From Actinomadura sp. CNU-125 (GTDB lineage: Bacteria > Actinomycetota > Actinomycetes > Streptosporangiales > Streptosporangiaceae), in the NCBI RefSeq assembly GCF_001942465.1, contig NZ_MKJY01000570.1, positions 1-64,000 of the forward strand: a DNA stretch of 64,000 nt, written 5' to 3'. Within the stretch, counting starts at the first letter, position 1, and each line of letters begins with the position of its first letter. The notes beneath the pieces were generated by a model. It was not told the origin of the DNA. It saw only the letters and a list, made by a program, of their open reading frames with translations, and ran no database searches. Shown here piece after piece: positions 39,462-49,500 of this stretch. Position numbers and translations under genes: made by a program.

Positions 39462-40025
39462 CTATTCCGCGGTCTCGGTGCAGATCGTGGCGGGCTGCGG
39501 TCCGGTGGCGGTCACGACCGTGACCTCCTCGACCGTGTAGCCAGAGGGGCACGCCGGCCCCGGCGGGCCCGACGGACCTGCCGGTCCGGGCGAACCAGGA
39601 TCGCCTTGCGGGCCTGCGGGCCCTTGCGAACCGGGAGCACCGTCCTGCCCGTCGGCGCCTGCCTGCCCTGGCGCCCCCGACGGACCAACCTCGCCCGGCG
39701 CGCCCTGCGGGCCCTGCTCCCCCGGATCGCCCGGTGTTCCGGGCTCCCCCGACGCACCGGCTTCTCCGGCCGCGCCGGCGGGACCCCGCTCACCGGGATT
39801 GCCCCGCTCGCCCGCTGCACCGGGTTCACCTTGTGGACCGGTCGGGCCAGGCTTCGGCGACTTGAGCGGAACACCGCCGAGCTGCTGCACCTGCTGCGAA
39901 AGCAGAGCATTGTCCTTCTGCAGGTCCCGGACCGACTGCCACGCCCACCACGCCAGAGCAACCACCGCGACCGTCAGCACGAAGACGCCGAGGTTGCGCC
40001 GCATACTCCGCACCCGCTCAGCCAT
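39462..40025 (-). CDS. Membrane-anchored collagen-like protein
   Basis: 187 residues: N-terminal basic residues and one membrane helix ([20 protein letters not shown]), a short coiled-coil ([17 protein letters not shown]), then about 33 uninterrupted Gly-X-Y triplets (residues 58-160, such as [16 protein letters not shown]), and a C-terminal cap with two cysteines ([13 protein letters not shown] ... TICTETAE). The triplets should form a trimeric collagen-like rod. An N-terminal membrane anchor is unusual for tail fibres and suggests a spanin- or surface-type role instead. ATG 40025 overlaps the previous stop by 1 bp. Confidence 0.75.
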   Translation of the reverse strand: MAERVRSMRRNLGVFVLTVAVVALAWWAWQSVRDLQKDNALLSQQVQQLGGVPLKSPKPGPTGPQGEPGAAGERGNPGERGPAGAAGEAGASGEPGTPGDPGEQGPQGAPGEVGPSGAPGQAGADGQDGAPGSQGPAGPQGDPGSPGPAGPSGPPGPACPSGYTVEEVTVVTATGPQPATICTETAE

Positions 40026-40438
40026 TACTTACCCGTCCCGGCCTTGAGCTGCAGCAAGACCGTGGCCAGAAACAGCAGCACCGGGAAGAGCCCGGCATAC
40101 ACGGCCTGCCGCCAACTGACGCCGCGGTTGACCATCGCCGTCTTGATGTCCTGGACGTCCCGCTTCCGGTCCTCTTCTTCGTCCTCGTCGGCGCGTTCGC
40201 GGGCGATCCGCTCTGCTTCCAGAGCCGCCTGCCACGCCATCCGCGCAGACTCGTCCGCTGCCCGCCGGGCAGTCTTCTCTTCGGCGAGCGCCGCCCGCAG
40301 ATCGGCGATGGTCCGCTCATGCTCGGTGCGGTCCCGCGTGTACAGGTCGGTGGACACGGCCCGCTGCGCGAGGTCTCGGAGGTTCTCCTCAAGCCGATCG
40401 AGACGCCAAGCATTCGTCGCCCCATCAGGCATCGTCAC
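40025..40438 (-). CDS. Coiled-coil membrane protein (holin-like or tail-associated)
   Basis: 137 residues: a long charged coiled coil ([29 protein letters not shown] ... [12 protein letters not shown]) then [27 protein letters not shown], a single C-terminal membrane helix. Phage proteins with this layout are often annotated as putative holins or membrane-bound lysis regulators. It sits next to the membrane-anchored collagen-like protein. Confidence 0.55.
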   Translation of the reverse strand: MTMPDGATNAWRLDRLEENLRDLAQRAVSTDLYTRDRTEHERTIADLRAALAEEKTARRAADESARMAWQAALEAERIARERADEDEEEDRKRDVQDIKTAMVNRGVSWRQAVYAGLFPVLLFLATVLLQLKAGTGK

Positions 40439-40464
40439 CGCCGTCCACCATCAGGAGTAGCCAG

Positions 40465-40758
40465 TCACAGGCCGCCGTTTCGGAACACCCGCGCGGTCAC
40501 CCCGCCGAGACTCCCCCCGCGGTCCGCTTTGATGCCCGACAGCACCACATCAGCGGGCAGCGCCGCCGTCACCCACGCCTGATAGATCCGCAGCGTCCCC
40601 ACACCACCGGCCGCGGCCGTCACCCACGCCTGGTAGATCCGCACCGTCAGCGGAGGTGGCGCGTCCACCGTCTGCCCGTACGCCTGATAGATCCGGACGG
40701 TCGGCCGTGGCAGCGCGGGGCCGGTCTCCACCCACGCCTGGTAGATGCGTGCTTCCAT
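40465..40758 (-). CDS. Small tail-region protein with four RIYQAWV repeats
   Basis: 97 residues containing ARIYQAWVETG, VRIYQAYGQT, VRIYQAWVTAA and LRIYQAWVTAA at about 17-25-residue spacing, linked by Pro/Gly-rich spacers, then a C-terminal unit (LSGIKADRGGSLGGVTARVF RNGG). The repeats look like short beta strands of a fibrous or carbohydrate-binding protein. ATG overlaps the previous stop. I do not recognise the family. Confidence 0.6.
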   Translation of the reverse strand: MEARIYQAWVETGPALPRPTVRIYQAYGQTVDAPPPLTVRIYQAWVTAAAGGVGTLRIYQAWVTAALPADVVLSGIKADRGGSLGGVTARVFRNGGL

Positions 40759-41821
40759 CAGCCGCTCAGATCCGTCGCGACCCAGCGGATCCGCAGGTCC
40801 GACCAGGTGGTGATCGCATCGAACTCCACCCCGGTGAGGGTGTGCGACACGGTCGTATTGTCGGCGGTTATCTCGTCCGTCCAGTGCGCGATCTGCGTGG
40901 CACCCTGCATGAGGTACGTGTCCACGGTGGCAGAGGCCGCACCGTCCCCGAGGCCCACCACGTACTTCACCTGGAACCCCGACTCCGACGGCGGTGCCGT
41001 CATCGTGGCCAGCAGCGCCTCGTAGACACCGCCCTCGATCGCGCGGACGTAGTCGGCCGTGTTGAGGATCGATTCGTCGATCGTGGTGTACAGGTCGACG
41101 GTGCCCAAGTTCTCGTCGGTCGTGTTCGTAGCGGTCACGTCATTGACGGGCCGCGCGGTCTGCGTCGCGACCTGCGGCTTCAGCGCGAACGTGAACATCG
41201 CCCGGCTGGACGGGATCGCGTCCGTCGTCCACGACTCGCCGCCGTAGCTTCCGCCCGTCGCCGCCGCCTTGGACGCGTGGGCCGTGGACGATCGACCGCC
41301 GCCCGTCGACGTGCTGCTGCCGCGGTCCGTCCAGCCCGTCGGCGCCGTGATCGCGCTGACCGAGGAATCCTTGAAACTCGCGGTAGTGACCACGACGGCG
41401 CCATCGGCGGTCGTCACGATCGACGGGGACGGGTGGGTCGTACCACTCACCGTGGTCGACGACGCGAAAACAGAGTCGCCGTCGAACGGCGCGGCCTCGT
41501 CGACCCCGGACCACGCGTTGAAACGGCAGGTCTCCTTGACCTCGGTCTCGTCGGTTGTCCCCAGGTCCAACACGGTGTTCGCGTCGGCCCCGTCAGCGAT
41601 CTTGTAGATCCCGGCGGCGCGGGACGTGCCCACGCTGTGCGGTCCAGGAGTGCCCGCCTCGGGGAGATACGCCCACCCCTCCGGCAGGAAAACCGCGAGG
41701 CCGACGCGACATGCCAGGTGATCACCATGAAGTCCCCCGACACGACCGTGCTGGGGATGGTGATGGTCAGGTCGCCGGTGACGTCGGACGCGCCCGCTCC
41801 TGCCCGGTGCTCGATCGGCAT
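40758..41821 (-). CDS. Phage minor tail protein, one-base frameshift
   Basis: ATG 41821. A beta-rich protein: GDLTITIPSTVVSGDFMVIT then, after one missing base near 41700, LAVFLPEGWAYLPEAG, ADANTVLDLGTTDETEVKET, a Ser/Thr/Gly-rich middle and a C-terminal domain with YVVGLGDGAASATVDTYLMQ and RIRWVATDLSG. Repaired length about 354 residues. Similar two-domain proteins form the distal tail of actinophages. Position between the glycoside hydrolase and the RIYQAWV protein supports a tail-tip role. Confidence 0.6.
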
Positions 41822-41833
41822 GATTCTCCCTGG

Positions 41834-42820
41834 TCAGAGACGGTACGAGGTGTACGGCGTGTAGTACTGCTGCGCGATCAGGCCCGAGCGGGTGCGGGTC
41901 TCGGCGTAGTACTGCGGGGTCTGCAGGACGCCCCCGACGGTGGACCCGAACCAGCACAGGAACGCCGCGCTCGAGTGCGGGCCGGCTCCGTGCGTTGCGG
42001 CGTAGTCCGCTTGGGTCTGCATCCATGCCGCGCCCGCGGCGCCGCTGGTGACGTCGGTGGTCAGTCCGGCCTCCGCGATCCCCCACGCGACGCCGTGGTC
42101 GTCGGCGAACTGGCGGCCCGTGCCCCACATGTATTCGCCGGTCTCGGAGCCCGTGAAGCTGTAGCCGTCGTAGGCGACACAGTCCACGTACGGGCGCCCG
42201 TCGGCGCCGTTGCCGGGCCACAACTCGTCGAGCGTGGCCCCGGGCTTGGGGCTGATATACGAGTAGGACCCGAAGATCAGACAGCCGTACAGGTTCGGTT
42301 TCGTGGCCTGCGCTTCCCTCACCAACGTGAAGAATTTCCGCCACGCCGCCTTGTACTGAGATGCGGTGTACGGCGCGCTTCCCTGCTTGATCTTGACGTC
42401 GGCCTCGTGCCAGATGCTCACGAACGCGGTATGGCTGTCCGGGATGCCTGCCAGGAACGTCCTCGCGGCCGAGTCCAGAGCGCCGGATGCCATCTGGATC
42501 GGATCTGGTTTCCCTGACCACACGCTCGCCCACCGGCCCACGTCCACGCCGCTCCGGGACGCGGTGAACCCACCGGACGCGAACCCGCCGGAGTCGAAAC
42601 CGCGGCGGCACGTCCACGGCCCCATCGTCGAGTTCGCTTCCTGGTACGCGGTGAGGTTCGGCGGATCGATCGCCGCTCCCACCAGCAGCCCGGTTCCCGT
42701 CCCCGGCGTCCCACCCCCGCCGCCCTGCCCCGTGTCAGGGTCCGGGGGGATGATCGGCGCGCCACCGTCGTACGGCTCCAACCGGGCCCGCCGCAGCGCA
42801 TACGCGCGCACCAACGGCAT
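41834..42820 (-). CDS. Minor tail protein with clan GH-A-like glycoside hydrolase domain
   Basis: 328 residues. After an 80-residue N-terminal tail-attachment segment (GGGTPGTGTGLLVG linker), the rest resembles a TIM-barrel glycosidase: an N-terminal strand with GAAIDPPNLTAY, FVSIWHEADVKIKQGSAP with a Glu in the acid/base position, DCVAYDGYSF, and GVAWGIAEAGLTTD with the second Glu in the nucleophile position. Such enzymes on tails degrade cell-surface glycans to reach the envelope. ATG overlaps the upstream stop (TGATG). Confidence 0.65.
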   Translation of the reverse strand: MPLVRAYALRRARLEPYDGGAPIIPPDPDTGQGGGGGTPGTGTGLLVGAAIDPPNLTAYQEANSTMGPWTCRRGFDSGGFASGGFTASRSGVDVGRWASVWSGKPDPIQMASGALDSAARTFLAGIPDSHTAFVSIWHEADVKIKQGSAPYTASQYKAAWRKFFTLVREAQATKPNLYGCLIFGSYSYISPKPGATLDELWPGNGADGRPYVDCVAYDGYSFTGSETGEYMWGTGRQFADDHGVAWGIAEAGLTTDVTSGAAGAAWMQTQADYAATHGAGPHSSAAFLCWFGSTVGGVLQTPQYYAETRTRSGLIAQQYYTPYTSYRL

Positions 42821-43383
42821 CAGGAAGTCCACCCGAAGAACTGATCGTTCGTCTGCATGTACCCCGCGGGCGGCGGGGACGCGTTCGGGCCGTGCCAGTA
42901 CACGGGCCGGGTCCCTGCGACCGCCGGACGCGTCGGCCACGTCGACGCCACCTCGTCGTACACGACCGCGAGCACGATGTTGGCGGTCAGCGCGTCCAGG
43001 TTCGTGACCATGTTCTCGAGGTTGTCGATCTGCGCCTGCTGGGTCGTCACGACCGCACCGAGGTCACTCGACAGCATCCGATACCGGACGCCGCCGCCAG
43101 CATCAGCCCACAGCTGCGCGATGCCGTCAGGCCCTTGGAACTGGGGGATCGTGCCGGTCGGTAGCGTCCCCGACCCGTCCGCCGACGTCACCTCCGTGAT
43201 CGGGGACCCCGACGCGTCCAGCAGATCGGTGTGCTGCACGCCGCCGGTCTCCGCCGACCACATCGTGACCGTCATCGGTCCGGCTGCCTGGACAGGCGCG
43301 TACGTGACGCCGCTCTCCACGATCCCGGTGCCCAGCACCATCGTCCAGTCCGTCGGGGACTGACCGAACCAGTAGCGCGCCAT
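42820..43383 (-). CDS. Phage minor tail protein, 187 residues
   Basis: Starts MARYWFGQSPTDWTMVLGTG and has VTYAPVQAAGPMTVTMWSAE, DLLDASGSPITEVTSADGSG, a coiled-coil TTQQAQIDNLENMVTNLDAL and a C-terminal YWHGPNASPPPAGYMQTNDQ. Actinophage tail proteins of this class link the baseplate to the hydrolase-bearing tip. Located between the predicted upper baseplate protein and the glycoside hydrolase. Confidence 0.65.
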   Translation of the reverse strand: MARYWFGQSPTDWTMVLGTGIVESGVTYAPVQAAGPMTVTMWSAETGGVQHTDLLDASGSPITEVTSADGSGTLPTGTIPQFQGPDGIAQLWADAGGGVRYRMLSSDLGAVVTTQQAQIDNLENMVTNLDALTANIVLAVVYDEVASTWPTRPAVAGTRPVYWHGPNASPPPAGYMQTNDQFFGWTS

Positions 43384-43391
43384 CAGAGCTC

Positions 43392-44330
43392 CTAGATGAA
43401 GTAGTTGGCGCCGGCGATGATGGTCCGCCCGGCCGGGAGGTTCGTCTCGAGCGGGAAAATGCGGACGGAGCCGTCCGGCTCGACCCGCACCACCACCGGG
43501 CTGCGGGAGTGGTAGCCGAACCCGACCTCCCACACCTCCGGGCGGTACAGGCTCGGGAGGATGAACGGCACCGATCCGTTCGCGTCGTCCAGGCCCAGCC
43601 CGTAGTCGTCCCAGCGGCGGATCGCCAGCCGCAGATGCACCTGCCGGTCCCGGAGCCGCACCCGCGAGACGACGTTGTTCGTCCAGGAGTTCGCGTTCGG
43701 CCCGGCCGTGGCTCCGCTCAGCTGCAGGTTGATCCAGCCGGTGTCTTCCGACAGGACCCGCCACGACGTCCCGTCGGCCCACAGCACGGAACCGGTGGTC
43801 CGGTCGAACCCGACCCGCCGCAGGCTCGGCGACGGCCGCGCCCACGAGTTGAACTCCACCGGGGGCGCCGCGGCGATCACACGCTCATCCGCGAACCCGC
43901 TCAGCTGCCCGTTCGCTGCGGACGTCCACCTCGAGATCGGGATCTCGTAGATCCCGTCGGTCGTCTGCGTCAGCGCCGGCGGCTGCGGTGACGTGCCCGG
44001 TGTGCCGGTCAGGACCGCGGCCGTGACCCACCCGGCGGCCGTGGCCGAGTCGCGATCGAGGCGAAGCACCAGCCGGTCGACGCGGTCCTGCGCTGACGGC
44101 GCGGGGATCGCCACGGCCGTGTCCGAGGCGCCCTCGGTGCGGAACCCGCGGATCAGCGCCGCCCCGGTCACCATCGCCGCGGTGCGGGCACCGAAATTCA
44201 AGTAGGGGGCGAACTCCCCCCGCACCCCAGCGACCACACCATCCGTGGCGAAACTCGAGACGAACGCCTCCCACTGCGCGGTCGTCTCCAGCTGCGTCGC
44301 ACCCGTGGGGTAGGCGTCGTCCAGCGCCAT
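43392..44330 (-). CDS. Phage minor tail/baseplate protein, 312 residues
   Basis: The N-terminal 150 residues (MALDDAYPTGATQLETTAQW, GVRGEFAPYLNFGARTAAMV, RVDRLVLRLDRDSATAAGWV) are typical of upper-baseplate proteins of siphoviruses. The C-terminal half is beta-rich (WINLQLSGATAG, VRLRDRQVHLRLAIRRWDDY, GRTIIAGANYFI) and probably forms the adhesion or spike domain. Third gene after the tape measure, as expected for this role. Confidence 0.7.
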   Translation of the reverse strand: MALDDAYPTGATQLETTAQWEAFVSSFATDGVVAGVRGEFAPYLNFGARTAAMVTGAALIRGFRTEGASDTAVAIPAPSAQDRVDRLVLRLDRDSATAAGWVTAAVLTGTPGTSPQPPALTQTTDGIYEIPISRWTSAANGQLSGFADERVIAAAPPVEFNSWARPSPSLRRVGFDRTTGSVLWADGTSWRVLSEDTGWINLQLSGATAGPNANSWTNNVVSRVRLRDRQVHLRLAIRRWDDYGLGLDDANGSVPFILPSLYRPEVWEVGFGYHSRSPVVVRVEPDGSVRIFPLETNLPAGRTIIAGANYFI

Positions 44331-44368
44331 ACGGCACCTCCAAGAAAGGGTCGAAGAGCAAGAGGCGC

Positions 44369-45604
44369 TCAGGGCGCGACAGAACCGCGCAGAGCCTTCT
44401 CCACCGCACGCAGCCGCGCCGCGAGCTTCGCGCTGATCGTCCGATCGGAGTCCCCCGACGCGGTACCGATCGTGGGCGTCACCGTCTCGGTGTAGGTGTC
44501 GCCGCTGCTGTCCGCGACGAGCTGCACTTTGGACACGACGTCGGAGTAGGTGACCCCGTCACGCAGGTCGAGGGTGACGATGTCCCCGACCCGATACCCC
44601 TGGATGCCGTCGCCGTCGGCACCGAACCGCAGCCGCGGGAGGTCCACGACCGTCACCTCGATCGCGACCGTGCCCGCACCGGCGGCGACCGCCTCGTTCG
44701 TCGCGGTCGTCACGTCGGCGGCCGTGTCGGTGGACGACTGGTCGGTGAACTGCTCGACGCGCCGCCACGGGCTCGTCGCACCGGCCCCAGCGGCTTCGGT
44801 GAACGTCGCCCCGGCGACCTTCGACTGCACCAGCACCGCGTTCCCCGTTGGCGCCGACACCGTCAGCGTCGACTCGGGTAGGTTTCCGAGCTCGGTGGAG
44901 AACACGGCCTTCTCGCTGAGGTCACGGGGCACGTAGCAGTCGAACACCAGCGCTCCGGCCCCGAGGGTGACCTCCACCCCCATCGGAGACTGTTCGTCCA
45001 CCGCACGGACCATGTCCATCAGGGACTGCTGAACGGTTGCGTTCTCCGTCCCCGATTCTGCGTCCGGCGCCGGAGTAGCGACCTTGTACGAGGCCGTTCC
45101 GCCGCGGGCCTGATCCGTGGCGATGGTGAACAGCGGCACCCGCCGGTCCGTATCGCCAGCGGTCACCAGGTTCACGTACACGAGCGTTTTGATGACCGTC
45201 TCGGCGGCCCACGGCCCGAACGTCGTAGACCCGACGGTCTGCGCGGTCCACGCGAGCGAGGCGTCCCGAAAAGCGATTCGGTTCGCCAGCAGACTGAGGA
45301 AGTCCGAGCCCGTGAGCGTGAGTGTCTCCACGATCCGGCCATCGCTGAGGGAGCGCTTGAATGACCAGTCCTCGATCAGCAGCGGCACAACGAAGACGTC
45401 GTTCCACGTCATGACCAGGCCGAACGGTTCCAGCCCCCCGTTGACGTCTAGTTGGATCAGCTCCCAGTTGCGGGCGTTCGCGGGCATCTCCACGACAGCG
45501 GAGCCGACCTCGTTGTGCGTGAGGGTCACGTCGATCTTGTCGAACACGACCGGCCGACCGCGCTTCAACGTCGCCAGGTCGAGCGGCTCGAGCAGGACCG
45601 GCAT
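44369..45604 (-). CDS. Gp37-like siphovirus tail protein
   Basis: 411 residues. FDKIDVTLTHNEVGSAVVEM, LIEDWSFKRSLSDGRIVETL and LTGSDFLSLLANRIAFRD at the N-terminus and LPRLRFGADGDGIQGYRVGD IVTLDLRDG near the C-terminus match the ReqiPepy6 Gp37-like tail family. Function: tail-hub component closing the tube beneath the distal tail protein, by analogy with Tal proteins. Directly downstream of the Dit-like gene (1-bp gap). Confidence 0.8.
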   Translation of the reverse strand: MPVLLEPLDLATLKRGRPVVFDKIDVTLTHNEVGSAVVEMPANARNWELIQLDVNGGLEPFGLVMTWNDVFVVPLLIEDWSFKRSLSDGRIVETLTLTGSDFLSLLANRIAFRDASLAWTAQTVGSTTFGPWAAETVIKTLVYVNLVTAGDTDRRVPLFTIATDQARGGTASYKVATPAPDAESGTENATVQQSLMDMVRAVDEQSPMGVEVTLGAGALVFDCYVPRDLSEKAVFSTELGNLPESTLTVSAPTGNAVLVQSKVAGATFTEAAGAGATSPWRRVEQFTDQSSTDTAADVTTATNEAVAAGAGTVAIEVTVVDLPRLRFGADGDGIQGYRVGDIVTLDLRDGVTYSDVVSKVQLVADSSGDTYTETVTPTIGTASGDSDRTISAKLAARLRAVEKALRGSVAP

Positions 45605-45605
45605 G

Positions 45606-46553
45606 TCAGGCCCTAAGCCAGCGGCGGTGATACACCATCTCGATCTTCGACCCCTCGACCGCGTCCGCGATCTCCAAGTTCAGGTCGTTCTTCCCCGGCA
45701 CGAGCGTCCACAGGTCCCGCGGGGACGTCTTCACGAGGTCACCCCACCGGTCCGCGCCGACCCCGTCGACCGCGGACTGCCGTGCAGGACGCGTGTCGAC
45801 CGTGACCACCTCACCGATCCCCAACGTCGCGAAGGAGAACTCACGCCCAGTCGTGAGGTTCGACAGGGTCGGGGTACCGGGGCCCTGGATCGTCCAAATC
45901 GGGTACGCGTCCCCGTTCCCGCTGTTGACGATGGTCGTCTCCCCCAGCGTGTTCGAAGGCGTCAGAACCACGGGCAGCAGCGGCGGAACACCGCCCACGT
46001 CCGGGGGCGCCTCGAACACCAGCGGCCCGATCGGATCAGCGTCGGAGAACATGGCGTCGAGACCAGACTCGAACGTCAACACCAACCCGGTATCCCGCTG
46101 ATAGGCGTCGCGGGATTCGTCGGTCTGCTCGATGCCCGACGTGCAGAACACCTCGATCTGGCGAGATCTGCCGTTCGGGCGGGCGAGGACGATACGGCCC
46201 GGCGCCGGGATCCCCGCTCGTTCGGTCCACAACGCGAACGTGAGCTGGTCCAGCAGGTCCAGTAGCCCGGACTGGGATGCGTCGTCGTACACGTGCAGCC
46301 CCACGATGATCGACCGCTTCGCCGCCCCGTAGGACTGCGGGAGGCTCGCCCCACTGGGCAGCGCCGTGTCGGTGTACGCGGTCGGGGGCCCGCCGATACC
46401 GGTGACGGACAGGACTCTGCATCGTGAGTCCGGCGCCGACCACGGCCACTCTCCCCCGTCCGGGTCGATGTAGGTGACGGTGAGCGGCTGCCTGTCCACC
46501 CCGGACGGTGGAGTGACTGGTCCTGATGTGCCCGGACGGCCGAGGAGTGGCAC
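45606..46553 (-). CDS. Distal tail (Dit-like) protein
   Basis: 315 residues. QPLTVTYIDPDGGEWPW and KRSIIVGLHVYDDASQSGLL early, RIVLARPNGRSRQIEVFCTS, and a C-terminal TIQGPGTPTLSNLTTGREFS with LVPGKNDLNLEIADAVEGSK: the two-domain pattern of phage Dit/tail-component proteins. Follows the tape measure by 2 bp, the canonical position. Confidence 0.8.
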   Translation of the reverse strand: MPLLGRPGTSGPVTPPSGVDRQPLTVTYIDPDGGEWPWSAPDSRCRVLSVTGIGGPPTAYTDTALPSGASLPQSYGAAKRSIIVGLHVYDDASQSGLLDLLDQLTFALWTERAGIPAPGRIVLARPNGRSRQIEVFCTSGIEQTDESRDAYQRDTGLVLTFESGLDAMFSDADPIGPLVFEAPPDVGGVPPLLPVVLTPSNTLGETTIVNSGNGDAYPIWTIQGPGTPTLSNLTTGREFSFATLGIGEVVTVDTRPARQSAVDGVGADRWGDLVKTSPRDLWTLVPGKNDLNLEIADAVEGSKIEMVYHRRWLRA

Positions 46554-46555
46554 AT

Positions 46556-49500
46556 CTACCTCCGTCTACCGGTGCGGTCCCGCTGAGCCTGCGCGACTTG
46601 CATCGCTGTGAACGCCGTCCGGATCTGCGACTCGTACGCGGACTTGGTCATGCCGTCCAGGTGCGCGTGGTAATGCGTGCCGCCATCGCCGCCGGCGGCG
46701 GCATCGGACATCCGCGCCCACTGTGCGTCGGTGAGGACCGGCTCGGGCGAGCCGGTGCCGTTGTAGACCATCGACACGCCGGTCGGGAGCCACCCGCCGG
46801 AATCGAACGTCTGCATCCCCGTGAGCCCCCGGAGGATTTGCGTCCCGGGGTGGGTGGTGGACGGCCGGTTCTCCTGCCGGTCCTGGTTCAGCAGCCCGCG
46901 GATGTCGACGATGCCGCCGGTCGCGAACGCCGGTCGGCGGATCGAGCTCGCGGAGCTGATGTACCCGGACTGGCGGCGGACGGAGTTGGACTCATTACCG
47001 CCGACGGTGACGAGGCCCTTGCCGGTGTAGATGTTGATGTGGCCGCTGTCGCCCCGATAGAGCGCGAGGTCGCCGGGCTTCTTAGCCGACGGAGACACCT
47101 TCGGCAGGGTCGTGTACGACGACACCAGCGGCGGCCACGACACCTTGCTGAGCGCCTTCTTCGCGCCGGCTTCCTTGAACACCTCACCGACGAACATGCC
47201 GCACCAGGGCAACCCATTGAGTCCCCACGCCTGCGTGAACCGGTTCGGGTTACCGCTCAGTCCGACGTACTTTTCGGCGGTGGAGACGACCTTCTTCCCG
47301 TCGCCGCCGATCTTCGCTTCGAGCGGCCCGAAGAACGCCATGATCTTGCTGATGAGCGCTCGCGGGATCGCCGCGGCGAGCCGGCCGAAGGCGGTGTCGC
47401 CCAGCGTCCGGTCCGCGAGTTCGAGCAGCGGCTTGAACACTCGGGACGCGGACTTCTTCAGCCCGTCGGCGAAGAACCCCTTCGCGGCGGACTTGAACTT
47501 GTCGACCACGCCGCCGAGGAAGAAGTTCCCGCCGAACATGCCGGACATGAACTTCGACACCCCACCGACGCCGCCCGTGCGGGCCGCAGTGTTGGCGGCG
47601 TCAACGAACCCGGGGCCGACCGCGCGGGTCCACTCGGGCCGCATGATGGCCTCACCACCGGACACGCCGATGAAGCCGATGTCGCGGCCGGGCGTGTAGC
47701 CGGGGTAGACGCCACCTTCGGCAAACCCACGAATCGGCTCGAGCTTCTTCACGCCCGGCACCAGGTTCGCAACCGCGTTCCAGACGCCCACGATGCCCTT
47801 GTTGAACACCGTGTTCACCACGAAGGACACCGGCTTCTTGGCGACGGACTTCAGCTTGTCCCACGCCTTGCCGATCGCGTCGACGGCGACACGGAACGCG
47901 CCGCCGAGCTTCCCAACGGCGGAACGGATCGCGTCGAACGCCTTCTTGATGACGTTTTCCCAGACCCACTTGATCGCGGATCCGACCGCGTTCCACACCG
48001 GCCGGATGATCGTGTTGTAGATCCATTTGAAGACCGGCCCGAGGGTGTCGCGCAGGAATCCCCAGATCGCCTTCAGGACGGGCTTGATGACGTTGTTCCA
48101 GGTGGCCTTCAGGAACCCGCCGATCGCGGAGAACACCGGCCGGATGACCGACCGCCACAGCCACTGCGCGACCGTCGCCCAGACTTTGAACTGGACCATG
48201 ATCGGGCCGATCACGGCCACGACGATGATCGAGTACAGCCACTTCGCCAGGTTCGCGATGAACCGGAACGCGGGCTTGATCGCGTTGTTCCACAGCCACA
48301 TTGCGACGGTGCCGAGCCCTCGGATGACCCAGCCGATGCCCTGGATGATCGGGGTGAGGATGCCCGCGACCCACTGCACCACGTTCACCATCAGCCGTAG
48401 CACCGGCAGCAGCAGCGACGCGATCGTCTGCCAGTACCGCACCACAATGCTGATCGCGAGGCGCAGCACCGGCACCAACGCCGTGATCAGCACCGCGGCG
48501 AGCTGCACCAGCGTCGGAACCAGCGGCAGGATCGTGGTGAGCAACTCGGCAAAGATCGGTAGGAGCGGGATCAGTGCGGGCAGCAGACCGGCGACGGCAA
48601 TGAGGGCCTGCTGCAGTGCCGGGAGGCTCTGCCGGAGCGCCTCAATGAACGCTCCGGCGATCTCCGCCGCCACCGCCGCGATCGCGTTGACGATCGGCGT
48701 CAGGATCGGCATGAGTCCCTGGATCAGCTCGGCTATGAACTGGCCGAGGACCGGAAGGAGCGGCGCGAGGGCGAGGAGGATCCGGCCGACCGCCTGAACC
48801 AGCAGCCCCACGACCGGCACCAGCGCCGCGATCGCCGGCTGTAGCCCGGACAGTAGCGCCGAAATCACGGGGGCCAGCGCGGTGATCACCGAGCTGAGGA
48901 CCGGCACCAGGGAGATCAGGATCGGCTGCAGCCCCTGGATGAGCTGCACCAGCAGCGGCGCGAGCGCGTTGACGAGCTGCACCACGACGGGAGCGAGCGC
49001 GGACAGCACCGCCGACAGCGCCGGCCCCAGCGCGGCGAACACCGACTGGATCGCGGGCGCCACCGCCCGCAGCACGCCAGCCAGCGTCGACGCGAGAGTC
49101 CGCACGAACTGCAGCACCGGCTGCATCGCGGGCGCGAGCGCAGCGAACAGCGACCCGACCAGCGACCCGACCGCCGACAACGTGTCGGCGATCAGCGGCA
49201 CCGCAGCGATGAACTGGTTGACGAACTGCTGGAACGCCGGGTTGCTGACGAGCCCGGTCGCGAACGCCGCGAACCGTTCGGCGACCACGTTGAGGACCTG
49301 CAAGAACGCCATGCCAATCGGCATGAACCCCTGCGCGATCCCGGCGAACGCCGTCAGGACGCTGCCGACCAGCGTGCCCAACTGCAGGATCGCGGGCCCG
49401 GCTGCCTGCCCCATGAACTGGGCGAACTGCTGCCAGAACGGCGACTGCGCCGCCGCCGAAGCACGGTCCAACAGTTGACCGACGGCCCCTGCCGCCCCCC

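Noticed and set aside
46526-48400. A 624-codon plus-strand frame opposite the tape measure gene.
   Set aside because: Arg/Asp/His-rich low-complexity translation with no motif; the minus-strand tape measure explains the openness of the frame.
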